A stretch of 64,000 nucleotides of DNA from positions 90,477 through 154,476 of the forward strand of contig JAOTRV010000008.1 in assembly GCA_030247575.1 (NCBI GenBank). Reading direction: 5' to 3'. The stretch comes from Sulfuritalea sp. (GTDB taxonomy: Bacteria > Pseudomonadota > Gammaproteobacteria > Burkholderiales > Rhodocyclaceae). Numbering within the stretch: the stretch's first letter is position 1; each line of letters opens with the position of its first letter. The notes beneath the pieces were generated by a model. The model saw nothing but the letters and a program-made list of their open reading frames with translations, was not told where the DNA came from and made no database searches. Below, one piece after another: positions 57,010-64,000 of this stretch. The position numbers were made by a program, and so were the translations under genes.

Positions 57010-58236
57010 ATGAGCTGGAGTGACGGCTTCAAGGCCGATTACGGCAAGATTTTCGTCGAGGAATGGTCGCCCTTCACCGGCGCCATCCTTCTGGTGCTGA
57101 TCGTCGTCGCGCTGATGATCAACGGCCTGTTCTGGGGGGTGTTCGGTGGCGTGCGTTACTGGGGCGACCAGTTCAACCACCTGATCGGTCTCGCCCCGTT
57201 GCTCGGCGTGCCGGCGCCGGACGAAGGCTTTTTCACCCACCGCATGTCACTGATGAACATCATGCTGCTGCTCGGTGCCTTCGCCGCCGCGCTGATGTCG
57301 CGCCAGTTCCAGATCAGCCGGCCACCGAAGCTCGAACTCGTTTGGGGCGCGCTGGGCGGCACGCTGATGGGCACCGGCGCCTCGCTCGCCGGCGGCTGCA
57401 CCACCGGCGGTTTCTTCAATCCGGTGCTGCACTCTTCTCCCGCCGGCTGGGTGATGTGGGCCGGCCTGCTGGCCGGCGCCGTGATCGGCCTCAAGCTGCT
57501 ACTGTGGACCCTGGATCACATCGAATGGGGCATGGTCGCCCCGCCGACGCTCAACACCCCGGACGGACTGGTGAAGATATTCCCCCTGATCGGCCTCACC
57601 GTCATCGTCGGCGTGCTGCTGTGGGCCGCCGGCTGGTACGGCTCGTCCGACACCGTGCTGGTCACGCGCGCCGTCATCGTGCTGCTCGGCTTCCTCATCG
57701 GCTTCGTCATGCACCGCGCCCGACTGTGCTTCGCGCGCGCCTTCCGCGAGCCCTTCATGACCGCCGAAGGCGACATGACCAAGGCCGTCATCCTCGCGCT
57801 GGCGATAGGCATTCCGCTCGCCGCCTTCCTGTTCGAGAAGAAGGTGATCGACCCCTACATCGCCATCCCGCCCACTTTCTGGATCGGTTCGCTCGCCGGC
57901 GGCGTGATCTTCGGCATCGGCATGATCTTCGCCGGCGGCTGCGCCTCGGGTTCGCTGTGGCGCATGGGCGAAGGCCATCTCAAGCTATGGGTCGCCATGT
58001 TCTTCTTTGCCTGGATGGGTTCCATCGCCAGTGCGCTGTTCAAGAAGGCCGGCTGGACCTCGCCCGATCCCGACAACCTCGAGAATTTCGAAATCACCGC
58101 GGTCGGCTACCAAGCCTTCTGGCCCGATCTGCTGCCCGGCTGGGGCTGGACCCTGATCGTCGGCGGACTGCTGCTGGCCGTCTGGTATGCGTTTGTCCGC
58201 TATAACGAATCGACCGAAAAATTTACCGTGCTTTAA
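57010..58236 (+). CDS. YeeE/YedE-type sulfur (thiosulfate) transporter
   Basis: 408 aa, two YeeE/YedE repeats. Each has the Gly-Gly-Cys motif that relays sulfur: SLAGGCTTGGFFNP (C130) and FAGGCASGSLWRMG (C311); C240 in HRARLCFA is a third candidate relay Cys. In E. coli YeeE such cysteines pass thiosulfate inward. Length is about double the single-repeat type and includes about ten helices. It lies 31 bp after the cytochrome c gene. Confidence 0.9.
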   Translation: MSWSDGFKADYGKIFVEEWSPFTGAILLVLIVVALMINGLFWGVFGGVRYWGDQFNHLIGLAPLLGVPAPDEGFFTHRMSLMNIMLLLGAFAAALMSRQFQISRPPKLELVWGALGGTLMGTGASLAGGCTTGGFFNPVLHSSPAGWVMWAGLLAGAVIGLKLLLWTLDHIEWGMVAPPTLNTPDGLVKIFPLIGLTVIVGVLLWAAGWYGSSDTVLVTRAVIVLLGFLIGFVMHRARLCFARAFREPFMTAEGDMTKAVILALAIGIPLAAFLFEKKVIDPYIAIPPTFWIGSLAGGVIFGIGMIFAGGCASGSLWRMGEGHLKLWVAMFFFAWMGSIASALFKKAGWTSPDPDNLENFEITAVGYQAFWPDLLPGWGWTLIVGGLLLAVWYAFVRYNESTEKFTVL

Positions 58237-58259
58237 AACAAAACCAGAGGAGGTCACCC

Positions 58260-59033
58260 GTGATTAGCAAGCTCAAATTGTTTGCCATAGCCGCAACCGT
58301 CGCCTTTGTCGCCGGTTGCGCCCAGTCGCCGTCAACCTCGTCCGGCGCCGGCTCCGCCGGATCGGCGGAAGGCTTGGTGCGCTACAAGCATGTCGTCGAT
58401 TTCGCCTACATCAAGAAGCACGCCGCGCTGCCGCGCGACGCGAAGGCCTCCTTGATCGTCGATTCGCGCCCCGCCGCGCGCCGCTACGACATCGGCCACA
58501 TCGCGGGCGCCATCAACATTCCCGACTCGCAGTTCGACAAGCTGGCCCCGACCCTGCTCCCCGCCAACAAGAACGCCGAGATCATCTTCTACTGCCAGGG
58601 TCCGACCTGCGACCTTTCGGCGAAATCGGCCCTGAAGGCCGAGAAGCTCGGCTACACGAACCTCAAGGTCTATGAAGCCGGCATCCCCGACTGGGAAGCC
58701 AAGGGCGAACCCGCCTCCGTCAGCACGGCCTTCATGCAGAAGATCGTCGCCGAAAAGGCCGGCATCGTGCTGGTCGACTCGCGACCCGCCCGCCGCGTCC
58801 AGAGCGAAGGCACCATCCCCGGCGCCATCAACATCTCCGACACCAGCTTCGACAAGGAAGTCGGCAAGCTGCCGCAGGACAAGCAGAAAGAGATCATCTT
58901 CTTCTGCCAGGGCTTCGCCTGCGATCTGTCGGACAAGTCGGCCAAGAAGGCGATGGCGCTCGGCTACAAGAAGGTTCGCACCTATGCCGCCGGCTATCCG
59001 GCCTGGAAGGCTGCCACCGAAGGCAAGAAATAA
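58260..59033 (+). CDS. Tandem rhodanese lipoprotein
   Basis: 257 aa. Lipobox FVAGC (C20) indicates a periplasmic lipoprotein. Two rhodanese domains share the active-site loop CQGPTCDLS (C112) and CQGFACDLS (C216); both keep a second Cys five residues on, unlike the usual CxxxxR loop. It probably carries sulfane sulfur. The start is a GTG at 58260 with AGGAGG upstream. Confidence 0.88.
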   Translation: MISKLKLFAIAATVAFVAGCAQSPSTSSGAGSAGSAEGLVRYKHVVDFAYIKKHAALPRDAKASLIVDSRPAARRYDIGHIAGAINIPDSQFDKLAPTLLPANKNAEIIFYCQGPTCDLSAKSALKAEKLGYTNLKVYEAGIPDWEAKGEPASVSTAFMQKIVAEKAGIVLVDSRPARRVQSEGTIPGAINISDTSFDKEVGKLPQDKQKEIIFFCQGFACDLSDKSAKKAMALGYKKVRTYAAGYPAWKAATEGKK

Positions 59034-59096
59034 GTGCCGCGGGGACGGCGGCAGCCGCCGTCCCCATCCGGCCCGTCAACCCATGGAGCTCGCTAC

Positions 59097-59519
59097 ATGA
59101 ACAATCGTTATCTGAATATCGTCCTGTGTGCCGCCACGCTGCTCTTCGCCCCGCTCGCCCAGGCAGCCGACATTGCCATCGAACCCGGCAAGGAAAAAGG
59201 CAGCATCAGCGTTGCGTCCTTCCAGCGCATCGTCAAGGAAAACCCGTCGCAGATCGCCATCGTCGATGTGCGCGACGAAAGGGAATTCAAGAAAGGCTCC
59301 TTCCCGGGCGCCATCAACATGCCGGTCGGCGACGTCGAGAAGAAAATGGGCGACCTGCCGAAGGACAAGCCGGTGGTGTTCGTCTGCCCGACCGGCGCCC
59401 GTTCCGGCGAAGCCTACGACACGGTGAAAATGCTCGGCGGCGGCGTCACCGCCTACTTCGTCGACGCCGACATCGCGTTCGGCTCCGACGGCACCCAGTC
59501 CGTCACCGAGCGGAAGTAG
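59097..59519 (+). CDS. Single-domain periplasmic rhodanese
   Basis: 140 aa. Signal peptide cleaved after AQA (residue 23), rhodanese fold with IVDVRDEREFKKGSFPGAIN and active site CPTGARSGEA (C97). A second sulfur carrier in the same operon. Start at the ATG at 59097. Confidence 0.9.
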   Translation: MNNRYLNIVLCAATLLFAPLAQAADIAIEPGKEKGSISVASFQRIVKENPSQIAIVDVRDEREFKKGSFPGAINMPVGDVEKKMGDLPKDKPVVFVCPTGARSGEAYDTVKMLGGGVTAYFVDADIAFGSDGTQSVTERK

Positions 59520-59968
59520 TGACGGAATTCCAGCGCCTCTACACCGGCCGCCTCTGGTCGGTGATGGCCTGGGACCAACTGACGGCGCTCTGGCAACGCA
59601 TCGACCCCGCCGCCGGCTGGTATCTGCAGGCGGCCGGCATTGCCGGCACGCAAAGCGGAGCGGCGCCGACCAATGCCAATGCGGCCGACGCCACCACCGT
59701 CAGCGCCTTCATCGAGCGCATCGATGCCCTGCTGCGGGCCGAGCACCATGAATCCTACTGCGGCATCGTCTATGCCGATGACCTCCAGAATCCGCGCCTG
59801 ATCAAGATCTATGACCCGAACAATCTCGGATCATCCTGCGGCTCGTCGAAGAATCCACCCGGGCCGGGATGGATCATGAGCCGCGTCAAGCCCGACGAAA
59901 TGACCGCGGCGCGCCCGGCCCCCGAAAACCGGAAGCGCTGGTGGCGAGCTTTGCTCGGAGATAGCTAG
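59519..59968 (+). CDS. Conserved protein of unknown function, end of sulfur operon
   Basis: 149 aa. The GTG at 59519 overlaps the rhodanese stop (TAGTG), so it is translationally coupled. Features: [20 protein letters not shown] at the start, Ala-rich middle, and [10 protein letters not shown] and [18 protein letters not shown] near the C-terminus, with two Cys. No signal peptide. I recall similar short betaproteobacterial proteins of unknown role, but assign no function. Confidence 0.7.
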   Translation: MTEFQRLYTGRLWSVMAWDQLTALWQRIDPAAGWYLQAAGIAGTQSGAAPTNANAADATTVSAFIERIDALLRAEHHESYCGIVYADDLQNPRLIKIYDPNNLGSSCGSSKNPPGPGWIMSRVKPDEMTAARPAPENRKRWWRALLGDS

Positions 59969-60027
59969 GCAGTTCCGGCCCGTATTCGCGGTTTTGGTCG
60001 GCCGCTGGCTGAGGCATAGTGCCGGCT

Positions 60028-60441
60028 ATGGCAACGCCGACCAATACCATGACCGATCGCACCGCACTCAGGTTCCTGGTAGTCGACGATTTTTCGACCA
60101 TGCGCCGGATCGTGCGCAACCTGCTGAAAGAGCTCGGTTTCACCAATGTCGACGAGGCCGAAGACGGCGCCGTCGCGCTGACCAAATTGCGCGAAGGAAA
60201 CTTCGAGTTCGTCGTTTCCGACTGGAACATGCCCAATATGGACGGGCTCACGCTGCTGCAGAACGTGCGCGCCGACGCCCGCCTGAAGACCCTGCCCTTC
60301 CTGATGATCACCCAGGAAGCAAAGAAAGAGAACATCACCGCCGCCGTCCAGGCCGGAGCGTCGAGCTATATCGTCAAGCCCTTCACGGCGGCCACCCTGC
60401 AGGAAAAGCTGGACAAGATTTTCGAAAAAATGGGCATCTGA
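60028..60441 (+). CDS. cheY: CheY-type single-domain response regulator
   Basis: 137 aa from the ATG at 60028 (an ATG at 60049 also fits). Key residues: acidic pair in [13 protein letters not shown], phospho-acceptor Asp in [13 protein letters not shown], Thr/Lys in MITQEAK and YIVKPFTA. Close in pattern to flagellar CheY. No other chemotaxis gene is in the window, so its partners lie elsewhere. Confidence 0.9.
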   Translation: MATPTNTMTDRTALRFLVVDDFSTMRRIVRNLLKELGFTNVDEAEDGAVALTKLREGNFEFVVSDWNMPNMDGLTLLQNVRADARLKTLPFLMITQEAKKENITAAVQAGASSYIVKPFTAATLQEKLDKIFEKMGI

Positions 60442-60524
60442 GCCGCCGGTCGGGTGGCATGGTGCGGGATCTATACCCGACTATTTTTATCGGATATAGT
60501 TGGGTCTCAATTCCGGGTCCCGCC

Positions 60525-62618
60525 ATGTCATCGAAACTCGCCAACCGACTATCTGCCGAAACCTCGCCTTACCTGCTCCAGCACGCCGACAACCCCGTCC
60601 ACTGGCAGCCGTGGGATGAGGCCTCGCTCGCTCTGGCGCGCGAGGAAAACCGGCCGATCCTGCTTTCGATAGGCTACTCCGCCTGTCACTGGTGCCATGT
60701 CATGGCGCACGAGTCCTTCGAGGATGACGGGGTCGCGGCGGTCATGAACCGCCTGTTCGTGAACGTCAAGGTCGACCGCGAAGAGCGCCCGGACCTCGAT
60801 CAGATCTACCAGACCGCGCACCATATGCTGACCCGGCGCAGCGGCGGCTGGCCCCTGACCATGTTCCTCGCCCCGGACGGCACGCCCTTCTTCGGCGGCA
60901 CCTATTTCCCGAAAGAGCCGCGCTACGGCCTGCCCGGCTTTGCCGACCTCTGCGAACGCGTCGCCGAAGCCTTCCGCGATCGCCGCGGCGACATCGACGC
61001 GCAGAACGCCGAACTGCGTCACGCCCTCGCCAACACGGTGCCGGGCAAGCCCGCGACGGTCGCCGAATTCGACCCGCAACCGCTGGCAGCGGCCGCGGAA
61101 TCGCTGGCCCGCAGTTTCGACCACAGCCACGGCGGCTTCGGCAGCGCGCCGAAATTCCCCCATCCGACCGAGCTGGCTTTCCTGTTGCGCCGCTCCGATC
61201 CGGAATTGCGCCGGATGGCGCTGACCACGCTGACGCGCATGAGCGAAGGCGGCATCTACGACCAGATCGGTGGCGGCTTCAGCCGCTACAGCGTGGATGA
61301 ACGCTGGGAGATTCCGCATTTCGAAAAGATGCTCTACGACAACGGGCCCTTGCTCGGGCTCGTCGCCGATGCCTGGGCGCAGACCGGCGATCCGCTCTAC
61401 GCGCGCGTCGCCGAAGAAACCGTGACGTGGGTGCTGCGTGAAATGCAGTCTGCCGGGGGTGGTTACTACTCCTCGCTCGACGCCGACTCGGAGGGCGAAG
61501 AAGGCAAGTACTACGTCTGGGACCGCAGCGAGGTCGAGGCGCTGCTCACGCCGCAAGAGTCGACGCTGGCGACACGGCGCTGGGGCTTCGACGGTCCGCC
61601 GAATTTCGAAAACCGCCATTGGCACGCCAGGGTCGCCGGCACGCTTGGCGACGCAGAATTCCCGCTGCTCGAATCGGCGCGGCGGAAACTGTTTGCCGCA
61701 CGCGAGCAGCGCATCCGTCCCGGTCGCGACGACAAGGTGCTGACCAGCTGGAACGCGCTGATGATCGAAGGCATGGCTCACGCGGCGCGAGTCTTCGGGC
61801 GCGGCGAGTGGCTGGCCTCGGCACGGAGCGCGATGGACTTCGTACGCCGCACGATGTGGCGGGACGACGCCGCGCCGCCGGGCCGCCCCACGGCGGGGCA
61901 AGCCAATGAACCGGAGCCGCGTGGCGGCGAACACGCGTCACCCCCGCGCGAGGGGGGGTCGGGGGGTGGGGGCCGTTTGCTGGCGACAGCCAAGGGCGGC
62001 CGCGCCCACCTCGACGCCTATCTAGACGATCATGCGTTTCTGCTGGCCGCCCTGCTGGAACTGATGCAGGCGGAGTTCCGGCGCGACGACCTCGATTTTG
62101 CCGTCGAGCTTGCCGATGCCTTGCTGGCCCGTTTCGAAGACCGCGACGAAGGCGGTTTTTTCTTCACGGCGGACGACCACGAGGCGTTGATCCACCGCCC
62201 GAAATCCGGCCACGACAATGCCACGCCTTCCGGCAATGGCATCGCTGCATTCGCGCTGCAACGCCTCGGACATCTGCTCGGCGATACCCGCTACCTGGCT
62301 GCCGCCGAAAAGACCCTGCACCTGTTCTGGCCGCAGATATCACAGACGCCGTCCGCCTGCGGCAGCCTCCTGCGCGCCCTGGAAGAAGCGCTCACTCCGC
62401 CGGACATAATCATCCTGCGCGGCCCTGGCGATGAAATGAAGGAATGGCAGCGCGCACTGGGCGCCGACCCAAGACGGTTGGTGCTGAGCCTGCCCAACGG
62501 AACTCCGGCCCTGCCTGCAGTACTCGCCAAGCCGGAAAGCGATCGTGTCAACGCCTGGGTGTGCCGTGGCGTTATTTGCTCGGAACCGACAGCAGAATTG
62601 AAGAGTCTGATCACTTGA
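60525..62618 (+). CDS. DUF255 protein with N-terminal thioredoxin-like domain
   Basis: 697 aa. Thioredoxin-like DUF255 domain (residues 1-165; [18 protein letters not shown] and [14 protein letters not shown]), then a glycosidase-like alpha/alpha toroid (about 230-660; [13 protein letters not shown]). YyaL/SSP20 family; activity unsettled. A GC-rich segment at residues about 450-487 is repeat-derived (61880-61973) and inflates the protein with a Gly/Pro-rich loop. A dispersed repeat copy is translated at 61555-61579. Confidence 0.85.
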   Translation: MSSKLANRLSAETSPYLLQHADNPVHWQPWDEASLALAREENRPILLSIGYSACHWCHVMAHESFEDDGVAAVMNRLFVNVKVDREERPDLDQIYQTAHHMLTRRSGGWPLTMFLAPDGTPFFGGTYFPKEPRYGLPGFADLCERVAEAFRDRRGDIDAQNAELRHALANTVPGKPATVAEFDPQPLAAAAESLARSFDHSHGGFGSAPKFPHPTELAFLLRRSDPELRRMALTTLTRMSEGGIYDQIGGGFSRYSVDERWEIPHFEKMLYDNGPLLGLVADAWAQTGDPLYARVAEETVTWVLREMQSAGGGYYSSLDADSEGEEGKYYVWDRSEVEALLTPQESTLATRRWGFDGPPNFENRHWHARVAGTLGDAEFPLLESARRKLFAAREQRIRPGRDDKVLTSWNALMIEGMAHAARVFGRGEWLASARSAMDFVRRTMWRDDAAPPGRPTAGQANEPEPRGGEHASPPREGGSGGGGRLLATAKGGRAHLDAYLDDHAFLLAALLELMQAEFRRDDLDFAVELADALLARFEDRDEGGFFFTADDHEALIHRPKSGHDNATPSGNGIAAFALQRLGHLLGDTRYLAAAEKTLHLFWPQISQTPSACGSLLRALEEALTPPDIIILRGPGDEMKEWQRALGADPRRLVLSLPNGTPALPAVLAKPESDRVNAWVCRGVICSEPTAELKSLIT
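61555..61579 (+). repeat. 25 bp dispersed repeat, copy 16 (in DUF255 gene)
   Basis: AAGAGTCGACGCTGGCGAC then ACGGCG, read as ESTLATRRW, in a loop of the toroid domain. Confidence 0.6.
61880..61973 (+). repeat. GC-rich palindromic element, in-frame copy
   Basis: Same order of blocks as 8697-8791 (GGGCCGCCCCA, then about 50 bp, then CACCCCCGCGCGAGGGGGGG and a G-run). Translated as a Gly/Pro/Arg-rich insert without breaking the frame. Confidence 0.5.
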
Positions 62619-62657
62619 TACAAAACAATTTTCAGCAGCCCCCGAATCCGGTACGAT
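62615..62657 (+). promoter_or_regulatory. Possible FNR-type promoter of the small cytochrome c gene
   Basis: TTGATACAAAACAA (62615-62628, 9 of 10) overlaps the DUF255 stop. TACGAT at 62652-62657 (4 of 6) is centred about 33 bp downstream. Weaker than the nap and octahaem sites. Confidence 0.45.
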
Positions 62658-62712
62658 TCCCAATGTTTTGCCCGGCACTTTCATAAAACTTGTCCACACC
62701 AAAGGAAAACAC

Positions 62713-63021
62713 ATGAAATCGGTATTGATCTCCGCGCTGGTTGCTGCCGGCGTTATGGCTTCGGCCCCGGCTTTCGCCAACAAGGACCTCGCCACCAAGA
62801 GCGGCTGCATGGCTTGCCACGCTGTCGACAAGAAACTGGTCGGCCCCTCCTATCAGGACGTCGCCAAGAAGTACAAGGCTGCCGACGAGGCAGCGCTGGT
62901 CGCCAAGGTCAAGGCCGGCGGCAAGGGCGTCTGGGGTCCGATCCCGATGCCGCCGAATGCCGCGGTGAAGGATGCGGACGTGCAAACCTTGGTCAAGTGG
63001 ATCCTCGCCGGCGCCAAGTAA
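62713..63021 (+). CDS. Class I cytochrome c (c551/c552-like)
   Basis: 102 aa. Signal peptide cleaved after AFA (residue 22), CMACH (C32-H36), distal Met ligand M79 in WGPIPMPPN, and a C-terminal helix (VKWILAGAK). A small soluble electron carrier of the c551/c552 kind, able to serve nitrite reductase or oxidases. AAAGGAAAACAC precedes the ATG at 62713. Followed by a strong terminator. Confidence 0.93.
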   Translation: MKSVLISALVAAGVMASAPAFANKDLATKSGCMACHAVDKKLVGPSYQDVAKKYKAADEAALVAKVKAGGKGVWGPIPMPPNAAVKDADVQTLVKWILAGAK

Positions 63022-63039
63022 GCCCGACGGATCTTCAGG

Positions 63040-63078
63040 AAAAGCCAGCCCCACCCACGGTGGGGCTGGCTTTTTTAT
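63040..63078 (+). terminator. Intrinsic terminator after cytochrome c
   Basis: 16 bp stem AAAAGCCAGCCCCACC with its complement around a CAC loop, then a T-run. Confidence 0.93.
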
Positions 63079-63315
63079 GTCCGCGGCGCCCTGCCGCGGA
63101 CGGTGTCCCCTTGTGGGGTATCCCGCTCCCGACAGGGCCCCCTCGTGGGATATGTCTGTGATGCTCTGCCGCAGACGAAATCTTCGGCGGGATTCTGCCT
63201 CATGGCGAGGGCTCTGCAGCATTGACAAGTCCACCACAGCAAGCAAGAATCCCCCCGGCTGATTTGTCATCCGATCCGCCATCCCGTCATTCATCGCCCT
63301 CAACGGAGCATTGCC
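63079..63315. other. Non-coding gap before the binding-protein gene
   Basis: Holds a GTCCGCGG/CCGCGGAC hairpin (63079-63101) and two similar words GGTGTCCCCTTGTGGGGTAT and a GGGCCCCCTCGTGGGATAT variant. No gene or convincing promoter recognised; the last 90 bp are ordinary leader sequence. Confidence 0.4.
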
Positions 63316-64000
63316 ATGAACGTGCCGACCAAAGCCCTTTCGCTTGCCGTGATTACCGCTGTCGCCTTGATGGGTTGCGGCAAGGAAGAACCGCCTCCCC
63401 CGCCGCCCGTGCAGGCGCCCCCACCGCCAATGGTGGTCAAGATCGGCAGCGTCGCCCCGCTCACCGGCGGCATCGCGCATCTGGGCAAGGACAACGAAAA
63501 CGGCGCGCGCCTGGCCATCGACGAAGCCAACGCGGCCGGCATGAGCCTGGGCGGCAAGAAGGTCAAGTTCGAGCTGATGTCGGAAGACGACCAGTCCGAT
63601 CCCAAGATCGGCAACACCGTGGCGCAGAAGCTGGTGGACGCCAAGGTCGCCGGCGTCGTCGGCCACCTCAATTCCGGTACCACGATTCCCGCCTCGGCCA
63701 TTTACAACACCGCCAACCTGCCGATGATCTCCGGCTCGGCCACCAATCCGGCGCTGACCGAGCAGGGCTTCAAGGGCGTGTTCCGCGTCGTCGGTCGCGA
63801 CGACCAGCAGGGTCCGGCCATCGCCAACTATCTGGCCGGCCAGAACAAGCCCAAGACCGTGGCCGTGATCGATGACGCCACCGCCTACGGCGAAGGCCTC
63901 GCCAACGAAGTCGAGAAGACCCTCAAGGCCGCCGGCGTCAAGGTGCTGCCGCGCGAGAAGGGCACCGACAAGACGGTCGACTGGAAAGCCGTGCTGACCA
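63316..64000 (+). CDS. Branched-chain amino-acid-type ABC substrate-binding lipoprotein (partial)
   Basis: 228 codons visible, cut by the right edge. Signal with lipobox LMGC, a proline-rich tether (EEPPPPPPVQAPPPPM), then the Leu/Ile/Val-binding-protein fold (VVKIGSVAPLTGGIAHLGKD; GVVGHLNSGTTIPASAI; AVIDDATAYGEGLANEVEK). It belongs to the LivJ/LivK group; ligand not determinable here. The permease and ATPase genes, if present, are outside the window. Confidence 0.9.
   Translation, partial: MNVPTKALSLAVITAVALMGCGKEEPPPPPPVQAPPPPMVVKIGSVAPLTGGIAHLGKDNENGARLAIDEANAAGMSLGGKKVKFELMSEDDQSDPKIGNTVAQKLVDAKVAGVVGHLNSGTTIPASAIYNTANLPMISGSATNPALTEQGFKGVFRVVGRDDQQGPAIANYLAGQNKPKTVAVIDDATAYGEGLANEVEKTLKAAGVKVLPREKGTDKTVDWKAVLT

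Overview
The window is about 64% GC and reads as a chromosomal segment of a betaproteobacterium. I infer Rhodocyclales or a close relative from gene content and synteny: coq7, slmA, pilC-pilD, fmdB-DUF502-aspS-nudB, hemA-prfA-prmC, lgt next to ilvD, cytochrome c4, and a System I (Ccm) cytochrome c maturation operon. No rRNA, CRISPR array or complete insertion sequence is visible. The only RNA genes I can support are two tandem tRNA-Lys genes and one candidate small RNA.

Layout. 1-4346: the 3' part of a periplasmic nitrate reductase operon read leftwards (napD-napA-napG-napH, napH cut by the window edge), with an FNR-type promoter. 4479-11398: complete ccmABCDEFGHI, also leftwards, supplying the haem-attachment machinery that the many c-type cytochromes here need. 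11443-19122: housekeeping and membrane genes (EamA exporter, haem-copper-oxidase-like membrane protein, tRNA-Lys pair, OsmC, coq7, rppH, proS, lytic transglycosylase). 19190-21773: accessory patch with a UPF0175/PIN toxin-antitoxin pair and a low-GC HARE-HTH gene flanked by inverted copies of a roughly 255 bp repeat. 21777-31671: ffh, CcsA-like, CNNM/CorC, pilC-pilD, fmdB, DUF502, aspS, a barnase/barstar-like pair and nudB. 31655-36128: leftward five-gene export-like cluster (OM protein, LolA-like protein, FtsX-type permease, LolD-like ATPase, periplasmic protein). 36251-50487: hsp20, argB, slmA, hemB, engB, cytochrome c4, haemerythrin, prmC-prfA-plsB-hemA, thrH-purU, a c'-like cytochrome and lgt. 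50519-52244: second accessory patch between lgt and ilvD (orphan Phd, PIN/RHH pair, XRE regulator and what looks like the deletion scar of a type III restriction-modification locus). 52343-54190: ilvD. 54187-59968: anaerobically controlled sulfur-redox operon (octahaem cytochrome, di-haem cytochrome b, monohaem cytochrome c, YeeE/YedE transporter, two rhodaneses, one unknown). 60028-64000: orphan cheY, DUF255 protein, small cytochrome c, and a truncated branched-chain amino-acid-type binding protein.

How it fits together. nap and the octahaem operon each carry an FNR-type box about 31 bp upstream of a -10 element, and the small cytochrome c gene has a weaker version. This points to one oxygen-responsive programme switching on nitrate and tetrathionate/thiosulfate respiration, with ccm providing haem attachment. 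Among the less expected signals, the most striking is a dispersed repeat of about 25 bp (consensus near AGAGTCGRCGCYGGCG followed by NNACGGCGA). I find 16 copies: most intergenic ones lie within about 10 bp of a stop codon and the others are read through inside conserved genes.
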